Part shown: in pieces, positions 23,770 through 34,244 of the stretch
Numbering within the stretch: position 1 is the first letter of the stretch
Layout: the number at the start of each line of letters is the position of its first letter
DNA from: Zingiber officinale
Lineage: Eukaryota > Streptophyta > Magnoliopsida > Zingiberales > Zingiberaceae
Direction: 5' to 3'
Length of the DNA stretch: 64,000 nt
Assembly: GCF_018446385.1 (NCBI RefSeq)
Contig: NW_024589867.1
Span: 23,499-87,498, forward strand
Position numbers and translations under genes: made by a program
Notes under the pieces: model-generated
Seen by the model: the letters and a program-made list of their open reading frames with translations, nothing else
Told to the model about the DNA's origin: nothing
Database searches by the model: none

Positions 23770-24999
23770 AGGATCTTAGTTGATCAATTCACTAAAGACA
23801 AGATTTGAATCGATTTCTAGCCTTGTACCCAAGTCCGGTTCGGTTGTATATGACCCTTTATTTTTCAAGAATCAGATCAACGTTCTTGGAACCCAAGGTG
23901 AACCGTTTCAACGTGTCCTTAAGTCCTTGAATTGAGTTTTCAGATTGAAATTTTCTTCCTCAAGTTGTTGAACTTGGGTTGAATTTCCACTTTGAATTGG
24001 CTCAGTCAAAGGACTTGGGTTAGTCTCCCCCTTAAAAGGTTCAATCTCCTTTAGGAGTGGCTTGACCCGGATATTGGACTTAGCTAATTTTCTTGATAAA
24101 GTAAGAAATTAAATTATGAGATCCGATTAAGGAAATACTTACAGTGGATTTAGAACCTTCTGAACCGGACACAGATCTCTGGCTTCGCTCGGACTCAGCT
24201 TCTGATTTTGTCTCGAACTCGGATTCAGTCTTGGCAACATGGACTTATACGGGTAGAGCAAGGAAGTTTGCTTGAGTTTGTTCTTCTTTGTCCGACTCTT
24301 CTGATGACTCGGACCACGTTGCCTTCAACACCTTCCTTCTTCCTCGCTTCTGGTTCGGACATTATGGCTTGTAGTGTCCCTTATGGTTCCAACCATAGCA
24401 GTTAACTTTAGACTTGACCTTCGTGTTCGATTGAGCCACCTTCTTCTTCTTAAGTACTTTCCGAGCTAATTTGACTAGTTCGTTGGTGATTTCGTCTTCG
24501 TCTTCAGAATCTAATTCATTTTCGAATTTGGGTCCGATTGGGTACTTAAGCTTGGATTTACTGTTTATAAGTTTCCTTGCAAGCAACGTAATACCTTTTT
24601 CGACCCGAGTAGTATTAGTTTGTGTTGGTGCAGTTTGCACTAATGGTCTAACTCAGGTTTTGATAAATGACAAGTGAGTTAAGTTAGGTATGTTTGTGAT
24701 TTGATTACTTTACCAAGTGTGCAGGAATGGATGGTCTAAAGGACCTGATAGTCGGCAGAAGTCCAGTTGGGTTTGCGGACCGGACAGCTGGCATGAAGAC
24801 CTGGTGGGTCAAGAGACTAGTTAACTGACTACAAGTTGGTAAGAAAAGGTAAATCATTGGAGGAGAGTGACTCGGTGAGGACGCGTCCCAGTTGAGGGAC
24901 AGTAGGTGTCGGCCCAATTTAAGTTCATTTCGGATCCCTAAACTAGGACCTAGACTAGATCATGGTCTCAGGGGAGGCAAGGTCTAAGTACTACTCATA

Positions 25000-27276
25000 T
25001 GTAACGACCCACCTTCCACTACTAGGCTGTAAGGCGAATCGCTACAGTTACTGTGCTAAGCTGCGCGGAAAACTGATCTAATTTGAGTTTTTATGCTACT
25101 GATATCTGACCTAATACATGTTATTGGTTCTACCTGTACTAAGGGAGATGATCTAAGGGATACCTGGTGTATCCTACATCCCCTACGGTCAAGGAGCTGG
25201 ACTGATAAGTTTCTTGGACGAAACCTGAGCTTCCCAATCGATCCGAGCTGAACTGGATCGATTGCTCTTGGTTGGATCGGTCCGTGGATCGATCGGAGCT
25301 GGGGAACGTTCTGTTCCCGACTGGATCGGTCGGCAGACCGATCCAGGTGTGGCTGGATCGGTCGGTCGGACCGATCCAGGTATGTCTGGATCGGTCGGCT
25401 GACCGATCCAGTGACACAGCCAGGCCCTGATCGGTCGGGAGACCGATCAGAGTCTGATTTCACCCGGGGACTCGGATTTCAGCACTTTGGCGTGCCAAAA
25501 CCCCACTTAACACCTAACTAATGCATCATAACTATTCTAACAACATATAATAACATTCCAACGACATAAACTAGTAATCTGACTTAACATAGGGCATAGT
25601 TTAGGAATTCATGGCAACACATAACTAAAAGTGCCTAGAACATGGAAACCAAAACTAATAAATAAAATGCTAAAGTAAATGCTAAAGAGTCTAATGCTCA
25701 ATTTGCTACGTCCCCTAAGGACCTTTGATTCCAGTTCCATACACACACATCCTCATCTGCATTGACCTCCAGCCTCCACTGTTAGTCCACTTTTCCTTTA
25801 CCTTTATCTGCAGTATAAGAAAAGTAGTATCTGTAAGCTAACAAGCTTAGTAAGAAACCATCTACCTCACAAAAACATGCATTCGGTGCAATATGGTTTT
25901 TAAAGCATGCTATTTGAAAATATGCACTGAACTTGCTAAGTCATGGTATACTGAAATCATAAAGCATAACACATAAGCATGGCATGAGCACTGAATCATA
26001 TCGTAGCAAGCAATAAAACACTGAACTGAACATAAGCTAAACTAACTGAAACTAAATCTGTAACTGGAAACAAACTCAACTAGCATAATTGATTTTGAGT
26101 TTTGAAATCTAATACATAATAGGTGAAAATACTAAACATGCTGTTGGGCCCGGCAACTGTACTTGCTGTGCGCGCATCCCTACTAGACCCGGGGTTGCAA
26201 GTCCCGAATTTAGCAGGGTTGTCTAGGCTATCTGAACCTAGGGACGACTGTGGGAGTCCAACCCAATGGATATCTAATCCAGTACAGTGCCACTGAAAAT
26301 AAAATACTGATATCTATAGCTAACTGATATAACATGCTGTTTCTAGGTTATCTGAACCTAGAGGCGACTGTGGGAGCTCACCCATTGGACCGTAGTCCCA
26401 TAAAACTGAACTAAACTAATGTGCTGGTTTAAATGCCTCTAATGCATTTAACTGAGCTATTAAACATAACTGAGGTGGTATTTAGCTACACTAACATTTT
26501 ACCGAACACTTGGTGTGCTCTAACTCTCTCCTCTAATAGGGAGATCACCTCTAGGCACCCGACAACGTCTAGAATCTCCAACTAAAGGAGAACAACGTGT
26601 CCGGCCCGTCTAGAGGTGTTCAACTAGATCCCTAAATCCTCGAGGAGGGTTTAAACATACCCTATGCGTCGGAAAAACCTGCATATAGCTAAAACTAATG
26701 CGTAGGAAACCAACCGGGGCTATTATACCGCAGGTGAGGGGTTTCTTACCTCGTACGCTAAATTCTTTACAATTCTATTCGCTAGAATTCCGGTGGAGAT
26801 GACCTTCTCGACGACCCGCTCACGTCTTCGCGTTCCTCTCGCGGAGAAGAACCTCTTTCGTGTTGGAGTCGTTGCCGGAAGATGAGCCGAGAGTCCTTGG
26901 GTTTGGGCGCCGAGAGAGGAGGAGGAGGAGGAGGTGGCGTCGGCGTTGAGGGTTTGGAGAGGGAGGAGTTTGCCGAACCAAGCAAAATAAACCAAACCCA
27001 CTTAACCCTTCTATTTATATTAAGTGATAATTCCGGTCAACTCTAATATAAATATAGATGTTTCTCCTTTCTCTCAGCACGGCCCTGCTAGGTTCACTGG
27101 TTACTAACATTATCTCTTAAACCATAGGTCTCGGGTTCGATCCCCGCTTAGGCTGTTTTCGTTTATATTTATTTTTTCTACTTCCGCTACTCGGAAAATT
27201 TCGGAAAAATATCTAAAAATTCCAGAAAAATCATATTATATTTCTAAAATAGTTTTGAGAATTTTCGGGCATTACA
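25000..27276. mobile_element. Long solo LTR, copy 2 (gypsy-like), nested in the Sirevirus LTR
   Basis: Begins TGTAACGACCC and ends GGGCATTACA, with target duplication TCATA at 24995-24999 and 27277-27281. It is 2277 bp, non-coding and related to copy 1. It carries a palindrome cluster (25231-25450) and a tRNA-like block at 27081-27155 that includes GGGTTCGATCCCC. Confidence 0.87.
25231..25450. repeat. Cluster of GGATCGGTC/GACCGATCC palindromes
   Basis: Four clear hairpin-capable palindromes lie at 25321-25346, 25353-25379, 25386-25411 and 25427-25450. Each is CTG(G)ATCGGTC, a 2-6 base centre, then GACCGATC(C)AG. Degraded relatives fill 25231-25310. Copy 1 of this LTR has no comparable cluster that I can see. 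Confidence 0.85.
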
Positions 27277-28773
27277 TCATATTATTGTGTTAACACTTGT
27301 GTTGCAAGTTATTGTTTGGTTTATTGAACTAACACGCTTTGCAGGGCAAGAAGAGTACAAAATGCCTCGGGTGAACAGTACCTGAGGTACCTTCAAACAT
27401 TGAAGGCGCATTGACACTGTTCATAGAAGGCGCCTTCAGTGAATGGAAGGTGCCTTCAACAAGATAAAAGTTGACCTCTTCGGCGATAAGCGCCAGCAAT
27501 TCTCAGGATCAAATTTTACATGTTAGAGGCACCTTCAACCCTATAGAAGGCGTCTTCCACAGCTTATAAAAGAAGTACCCGCCCAAAGCTTTCAACAAAA
27601 TTGATATACAAGCTTCCACGCAATCATTTGGGCTTCCAAGTGCTGCTACTACGCCCTCCTACTATGCTGCGAAGCTACTGTGCCCGACAACCATTCCGAG
27701 GGCTTCCGATCACGGACGACAGACCGACATTGACAAACAAGCGTTCGGAATTCAATTCTTTCTTGTTGGTAATGAAGCTATTTTGTTATACTTAATTCTG
27801 TATAAAGGAAAGTATAGCCTATTACACTTTTCTATTTCTTACTAGATTCCCTCTTCCGGAGGTACCGGAAGACGTATTTTAGTATATTATCTATCAATAG
27901 ATCCGCGGAGCCTGAGTCTTGGAGTAGGAGTCGCCAAAGGCTCCGAACCAAGTAAAATCGAATGTGTACTTTCTTGCCTACTTTTCTACTTCGCTTTTTA
28001 AATTCTTTTTCCGCTGTGTACTTCACCTTTAGTTTTAAAAAGTAAAAACAAGTTTTCAAAAACCATGTGATTCAACCCCCCCCCCCCCCTCACGTGTGTC
28101 TCGATCCAACAGTTTGTTCGTGAAGTTTGAATTCAGAAAATAACTCATCTAGTCTAATCAAAGAAAGATCCTTAAATACCTTGTAGCCATCTACCATTGA
28201 TGCTCACAATGTATTCCTTGGAAAAGAATTTAGCGCGTACATGATGATGTCGCGATTCTCTACTTTTTGTCTGATCACGTGGAGGTAGTTCAGAAGATCT
28301 TGGATGCGAGCATGTAACTGTCTTGCCATCTCACCTTCCTGTATTTTAATGTTATACAATTTATTAAGAATTAAATCACGTTTGTTTACCTTAGTGTCAG
28401 AGGTGCCCTCGTGTAGCTCGATTAGCTTCTCCCATAACTTCTTGGCACTGTTGAAGGGGTCGGCCCGATTCAACTCTTCTTTGGTTAGGCCGCATTGGAG
28501 GGTACATGTCGCTTTTGCATCCGCCTCGTTCTTCCTCTTTGTTTGTATGTCCCATTTGTCATAGGGGATGAGTACTCCATCTTCGATGGGAAATATGAAT
28601 CTGATTTTGATTATGATCCATATTTCTACTTGGGTCTTGAGATGGTACTTCATGCAGCTTTTCCAGTACCCAAAGTATTCACCAAAGAAAAGAGGTGGAC
28701 GAGTAGTGTTGTAGCCTTCTTGGTGGGCTATTGATAAAGAATCTCGCACAAAGAAAAATGAAACTTGTTCCAA

Positions 28774-29100
28774 GACTTAGTCTTAGATTAATAGTATGGT
28801 AGGAGAATAAGGCGAAAAATTGGCTCAAGTGGTGTTTACATCAATTTCGAGAAAAAGTAATAAAATAATTAAAAAATACTAAAAAATATTATGATAAATT
28901 TTTGACAAATGCGATATTTCACCAACTCTGACTAATAGTGAAAAAATGAAAGTAATTTTTTTTCAAAAAAAAAATAGAGGAAAAAATATGAAAGGCATTT
29001 TTTAAACAAAAATAATATACAATTTTCTTTTTTCAAAAATAAACCCCCTGCTCGATTGGTGATTTCACCAATTTAGAGCAGCATTGCTAGATTTGTTTGT
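28774..29100. other. Sirevirus 5' leader remnant
   Basis: AT-rich stretch upstream (minus sense) of the gag start. It holds no gene. No convincing primer-binding site was located. Confidence 0.4.
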
Positions 29101-29739
29101 ACCCCATGGTAGTTTTGATGTGATCAACCAAGTCAAGTTAGGTCTTGTTATGTTTTGATGCCTTGTGTCTGAGTGTGCAGGAACTTAGGAGCACAGGAGG
29201 TTGAGCGAAAGACGCAGCTAGTGAGAAGGATGACACGAGAGAGAGTCGACGGGCTCGGTGCGTTCGAGGGACGAAACACTACGGAAGATTACGCTGACAG
29301 ACAAGAAGGAGGCGTGCGACATTTCTGAGGGACGATAAACCGAAACAGAAGGTTGCTCGAGAAGACTGGAAAATGGGTTTGGGTGAGCCCTATTCCAAAT
29401 AGCCAAAATTACCCAAGCGAGAAGAGTCGAAGCGAAAAACCTGGATGAAAATTCAACTTCAAGTTGACTGGAGTCCAAGCTCCCGGAGCTACTCCGGGCT
29501 GAGCCCCGGAGCTACTCCAGGCCAAGTGCCCAGAATAGCTTGGTCCAGCTAGGGCACCTTGGCGACGCACCCCTATGCGAAAGCGGTCCGAGCGCTCGAA
29601 AACCTTCCAAGCGCCCGAACCAAAGATTTTATCCAGATCTGTTGTAACACGATCCGTTGCTACGTAGATAAAATTTTATGAACATTCAGGGGTCTGGAAC
29701 CCTTCCAGGTGCCCCAATTAGGGCTATAATTACACCAAT
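29101..29739 (+). mobile_element. Sirevirus LTR fragment A, 3'-truncated
   Basis: 29150-29330 (gtgtctgagtgtgcagg onward) parallels 30940-31110 in fragment B. It contains nested CCGGAGCTACTCC-type palindromes near 29484-29520. It stops abruptly at the inverted LTR. Confidence 0.65.
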
Positions 29740-30925
29740 TGTAGAATCGATGCGCGCTAGAAGAGGTTGAATAGTGCTCGTGGCTTTCACATTCGTTTAA
29801 AAACAATCGGAGTAAAACACAGCAGAAATAAAGATAAACGAAAGGTAAAAACACAAGTAATCGAAAAACATCAAGATTTACTTAGTTCAGAGCCTGTGAC
29901 GACTCCTACTCCAAGGCCCGCATGTGAGAGTGCTTCCGATGGGCAATCACTAATCAAGCGGAAGATTACAAGTACAATTTTAACTTATGTACATGCAATA
30001 TGAAAAGTAAACAATACCAATAACTCGGAGAATTAAATCTTTGGTGCAGTTATCGTTAGGGCATCTTTTGAGCATCGAGGAGGCATTTTCACAGCAGCAC
30101 AAAGAAGCGAAAGTTGTTTGGAATGATATTTTTCAGCCATTGGTTGAAGTCTCTTTTTATAACCCATTTCGAGCGCCCGGACCACCCCCGGGCACCCCGA
30201 TCGTGATGTAGGTCTGTCAATCATCTTGTTTTAGCTCGCTGTAAAGATAGACTATCGGTCGTCCGGATGCCTGGAGCAACTCCAAGCGCCCGAACCGCTC
30301 GGGCGCCTCGCTTGGGCGAAGGCTTCTCGGGCGCTCGAAGCAGCTTTGGGCTCCTGGACCATCTTTTTCTGCTAACTTCTTTTCCTGCAAAACAAAATTA
30401 GTCCAAGCAAATAATATGTAATGAATGATAAGATTTGACAACTTTTAGACTGTTCGGTCCTAACTTTGAGTTTTGCTAAAATTCTAGGTTGGACCGACGC
30501 CTACTGTTCCCTCTGTGGGAAACGCATCCTCACTTACTCCTTTCAGGAGAATTTACCTTTTGCTAGACCGGTTCTCCAAACCGTTTGGACTTTTGCCCAA
30601 CATCCAAGACTTTAGGTCTTTATGCTGAACGTCCGATCCACGACTCGTTTAGTCTTCCACCTGGTGTCCGTGACCCCTAGAATTTTCACCTAGAGTCCTC
30701 GACTCTAGAATTTTGCTCAAAGTTCTCGACCCGCCAATACTTCGGCTAGTCCCTCGAACCAGGACTTCGTTGCCTAACCGTAGCTAGAACTTTCCTTTGC
30801 CTAAGATCACTTAGGACTTTTCTGCACACTTAGTTCAACTTGTTAGACAATGAGACAGCTTACTTTGAACCCCTTTGCCATTATCAAAATTCATGATTGA
30901 TCATCTGGTGCTCCCTGCACTAACA
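29740..30925 (-). mobile_element. Inverted Sirevirus LTR
   Basis: On the minus strand it starts TGTTAGTGCAGGGAGCACC (30925) and ends CGATTCTACA (29740), about 1.19 kb, a typical Sirevirus LTR size and end structure. The flanking 5-mers (CCAAT and AGGTC) do not match, so this is not a clean solo-LTR insertion. Confidence 0.7.
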
Positions 30926-31866
30926 AGGTCATGTGTATATCCTTGTGTCTAAGTGTGCAGAAACTTGGGAGCATAAGAAGTCGAGCAAAGATGCAGCTAG
31001 TGAGAAGGATAACATAAGAGAGAGTTGACGGGCTCGGTGCGTCCAATAAACGAGGTGCTACAGAAGAGTATGTTAGCAGACAAGAAGGAAGTGTGCTGTG
31101 TTTATGAGGGATGAGAAGCTAGAACGGAAGACTACTTAAGGAGAGAAGGCCAGAGTTGAATTCAGGTGAGCTCAATTTTGGAAAGTCGGAGAATCACCCA
31201 AGCTACCGGAGGAGGAGGTAGCGATCAGAGAGGGCACCGGATGGTCAGCACATGGCTGACCAATCCGGGTGCCCGGCCAAGATGGTCTGGATGCTCGGAC
31301 CACTTTGGTGCCGACCAAGGAGCCTCGTTGAGTGGATCATCATTGGGCTCACGTCAGCGACTGTCCGAGCACCTAGAGCGGGTTCGGGTGTCCGAGAGTG
31401 GATAAAAAGTTATCTTCAATTCACACCATTGCGAAGGCCGTTTCGTGAAGATAGACTTTGCCATGCTGGGGGCGCTTGGATAGGGTTCGGTCGCCTGGAT
31501 CGTGTCATGTCAATAAACAGTCAGATTCGACCAATATGCTATAAATAGAATCCTGATCTCAGGAGTTTGAAACAACACACTTCTGTACTACGATTTTCAT
31601 TTTGCTTTTCATTTTCGAGCTTTATTTCCATGTAGGAGGCTTCTCCACCTCTGATGTTTTATTCGAGAAAGAGATCTTCATAATGAATCTACTTTCCTTG
31701 GTGTAGCAATCTTGTGATTGCTAACTAAGTAAATCTGTTTATCTCGTACTCTATTATTTCTATTATCATTTTGTTAAGTGTGTAATTGTTTAAGCCCAAT
31801 AGTTTGATAAAGGTGTGACTTTTACAGGACAATTCACCTCCTCTTGCCTATCGCATAGGACCTACA
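30926..31866 (+). mobile_element. Sirevirus LTR fragment B, 5'-truncated
   Basis: Direct-orientation relative of fragment A. It has a TATA-like GCTATAAATAG near 31539 and ends TAGGACCTACA at 31866. Its 5' end is missing at the junction with the inverted LTR. Confidence 0.65.
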
Positions 31867-31880
31867 AATATAAGGGATGA

Positions 31881-32560
31881 TGTGACAGTCAAAGTCACGA
31901 TCAATATAACCATGTTCTAGCTGAGCGACTATAGTGACTCTCATTTGAGTGCATAGTAGAAATAACTCATCTCTAACCGCTCGACTATAGGCCCTCCCCG
32001 ATCGGGCATATACATGACGCTTACATGTGTACGTCCTTGGGTTATTGGTATGATCGATCTACTATCCTGTTTCAACATCTCCTATAGCAGAGTCACCAAT
32101 CGGAAAACCTATACCCTCTTTTGACTTGATGCGATTTCGTTAATTATGCTGATATTATAACTTCATTGAATACATGGAAGAAGGAAAAATAAAGATCTTC
32201 TCTAATTAATGCAATGCCATTAAATAGAGGAAGGAGAAAGTCTAGAGAGAAGGTTTAAAAGATAGTGTCGGATGAAAATAGGGGGAGACTTCTCTTTTCT
32301 AAATCAACATTTAGCATTCCACTTATCTCTTGCCGTCATCTTTTCAACCGTGGTCAATTTTTTTTGGCTAACACACCAACGAGTCAATCTCAAGGATCTC
32401 GGAGCAGGATCAGTGCTATAAAAAGTCTCGCTCATGCAGGCCAAGGTATACGCATACTTTTACGTATGACTCTACACACACATTTACTATTATTCTTATT
32501 CTTCATCTCCCCTGTTGAAGACTAATTTGAGTGTTGAAATTGACAAGCCAGGGCACCCCA
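31881..32560 (+). mobile_element. Probable gypsy-type LTR remnant
   Basis: Starts TGTGACAGTCAAAGTC and contains a TATA box (GCTATAAAAAG at about 32416), followed about 100 bp later by TTTGAGTGTTGAAATTGAC. This order recalls Ty3/gypsy Tat-type LTRs. The 3' border is not resolved and no coding part is adjacent. Confidence 0.4.
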
Positions 32561-34244
32561 AACTCTATTCTAACCCCCTCTTCTCTCCCCATAGGCTCTC
32601 GAGACAATTCAGTTCTTCCTACAGTATACAGTGACGCTCTTTTACCGCTCCACAAGTAGCTCTGATGACCCCACCTCCCTCTGGCTCATAGTGATTCCAT
32701 CTAACACAGAACACAGTTTTGCCCCATCTTCCTTTGGGTCACGGCGATTTTATCAACATCAATAACATCTCACTGATGGCTCCGCGGATAGAGGTTCTTT
32801 CTTCATCTTTTCCCATGATCTCCGAAGAATAATATCCATGGTATTTGATCTGGATGCAGCTTAGGGAATAGGAGGAGTTAGGGAGAAGGAAGGGGGCATT
32901 TGGGTCTTTGGATACATTAAGGGTTTTGACTCTTTTAAAGAGCACTGTTGACGAATGAGAAAGAGGTCGGTTCGTGTTTTTTGGCCCGCCGCCATCACAC
33001 TTCTTCTTCCTCCCTCCTCGCGCCGACACCGGCCACCGGCTGCCGCCGTTTCCCTTCTCCTCCTCGCGACTCTGCTGTGGGACTTCTCCCCCTCGCGACT
33101 CCGCTGTCGGACTTCCTCTCCTCCTCGCGACGACCCCGCCGGATAGACCGGCCACTCCTCTCCTCCTTCACCAGTCGTCGCCCGCCGGAACAGAGGCGCT
33201 GCCTCTCCTCTAGCCGGAAGCCTCCTCCAAAGTTGGCTTCCCCGTGCCCGGACGCCACCGTAGAGGCGTACACAGAGGGTAACTCCGCCATGTCCTCTTC
33301 TCGCCGGCACTGACGCCACTGAGGAAGATCGGCGCTGCCCCCAGCAGGCGCTGCCTCCGGCGGGCGCCGTCACCAGCAACCGCTGCTGCCTCCCCTCATG
33401 GTCGTCGCCGCCTCCAGCAGTTGCCGCCTAGTCCAACGATCGCCGCCGAGTCCAACGGCCAAGGCTGCCCTCCGGGGTCACCTCCGGCGACAGCCGCCGG
33501 CCGGCCCACGACCTCCGTCGGGCGATGAGCCAACTCTCGAGCTATCGTTGATCCGGTCGTCGGGCTATTGATGCGGCACTATCTTTGTGACTTGTGTCTT
33601 GCACTGTGTATTGTGTCCTGGCCGCTGGGCCATTATGTTCTATATCGCTATTATGATTGTAGATTACAGATATTATCCGGCCTGCGCGCCGTGAGCATAT
33701 TTCGGCCTATGTGTCGCCTTCTGGACACATGTTACGCTGGAATTCATGTTGTCGCCCTCAGATTCGGCGCCTCAGCTGACTCACACTCATCTACTCGCCA
33801 GGGCCACGACGATTCGATCAGCACCGCGATCAGCTTACCCATCCATCCGAGGGCGCCCCGGGCCAGGGTATGTTATTGTACTCCTTATTCGTGCATTTAT
33901 TTCTCTATTATTAGCTGGTTGCTCATATATTCGCGGGACCCACCTCGAGTATCTAGGTATCAGGGATCGGGGCAACTCGGTCGCTGGCTGCAGGTGTTGT
34001 TGACCAGAGAACTTCGGACGACTTGGTCAACATAGAGGACAACTTACCATCCGAGTCATGGAGATGTGGTCAACCTTCCAGACACGATACATCGACAGGT
34101 CCGTCTTCTCAGCTTCTTGACAGGATCATTATTTTTGCCGGAACAAGACTATCCATGTCAATTCTCATTAGAAATTGAAGGAATCCAGTACAGTTCATGC
34201 CCAAAACAAATCAGCAAAAGGAAAGAACCATCCAATCCAAGGGA
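32561..34244. other. Unassigned region with GC-rich core (about 32950-34050)
   Basis: From about 32950 the sequence turns strongly GC-rich and CGCC/CTCC-repetitive, and is open in several frames on both strands. Overlapping frames with Ala/Arg/Ser/Pro-rich translations and no motif are best explained by stop-poor composition. The part near the response regulator (34050-34244) may include its 3' UTR. Confidence 0.4.

Larger units (their letters stand above)
24623..28111 (+). mobile_element. Sirevirus-type solo LTR inserted in gag
   Basis: Starts TGTTGGTGCAG and ends CTCGATCCAACA just after a long poly-C run at about 28077-28090. The target duplication GTTTG is at 24618-24622 and 28112-28116. 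Without the nested LTR at 25000-27276 (plus one 5-bp duplication) its length is about 1.2 kb. It contains palindromic GAAGGCGCCTTC-type motifs around 27390-27560 and a TATA-like CTTATAAAAG near 27565. It is oriented opposite to the host gag. Confidence 0.85.
21183..28773 (-). pseudogene. Sirevirus-type Ty1/copia gag and downstream linker, decayed, split by nested LTRs
   Basis: Coding remnants on the minus strand. The gag N-terminus at 28773-28204 has GYNTTRPPLFFGEYFGYWK and a UBN2-like LTKEELNRADPFNSAKKLWEKL stretch read in two parts. Gag then continues past a TGA (where a Trp is usual) to 28117, is cut by a solo LTR, and resumes at 24617-24210. There an acidic DSEDEDEI stretch leads to a broken zinc knuckle, CYGWNHKGHYKP, in which one Cys is Trp and a stop replaces the residue before the last Cys. 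The linker appears at about 24180-23770 and, beyond another solo LTR, at 21347-21183 (GLDQYWIPKDQIYYLD). Multiple stops make it non-functional. No polymerase domains were found. Confidence 0.8.

Noticed and set aside
25321-25450. CRISPR-like palindromic repeats with spacers
   Set aside because: Only four irregular palindromes, with similar intervals, in a eukaryotic LTR. Better described as clustered hairpins.
32739-33379. Several 60-170 residue frames on both strands
   Set aside because: Mutually overlapping, Arg/Pro/Ser-rich and motif-free, as expected from GC-rich, stop-poor sequence.
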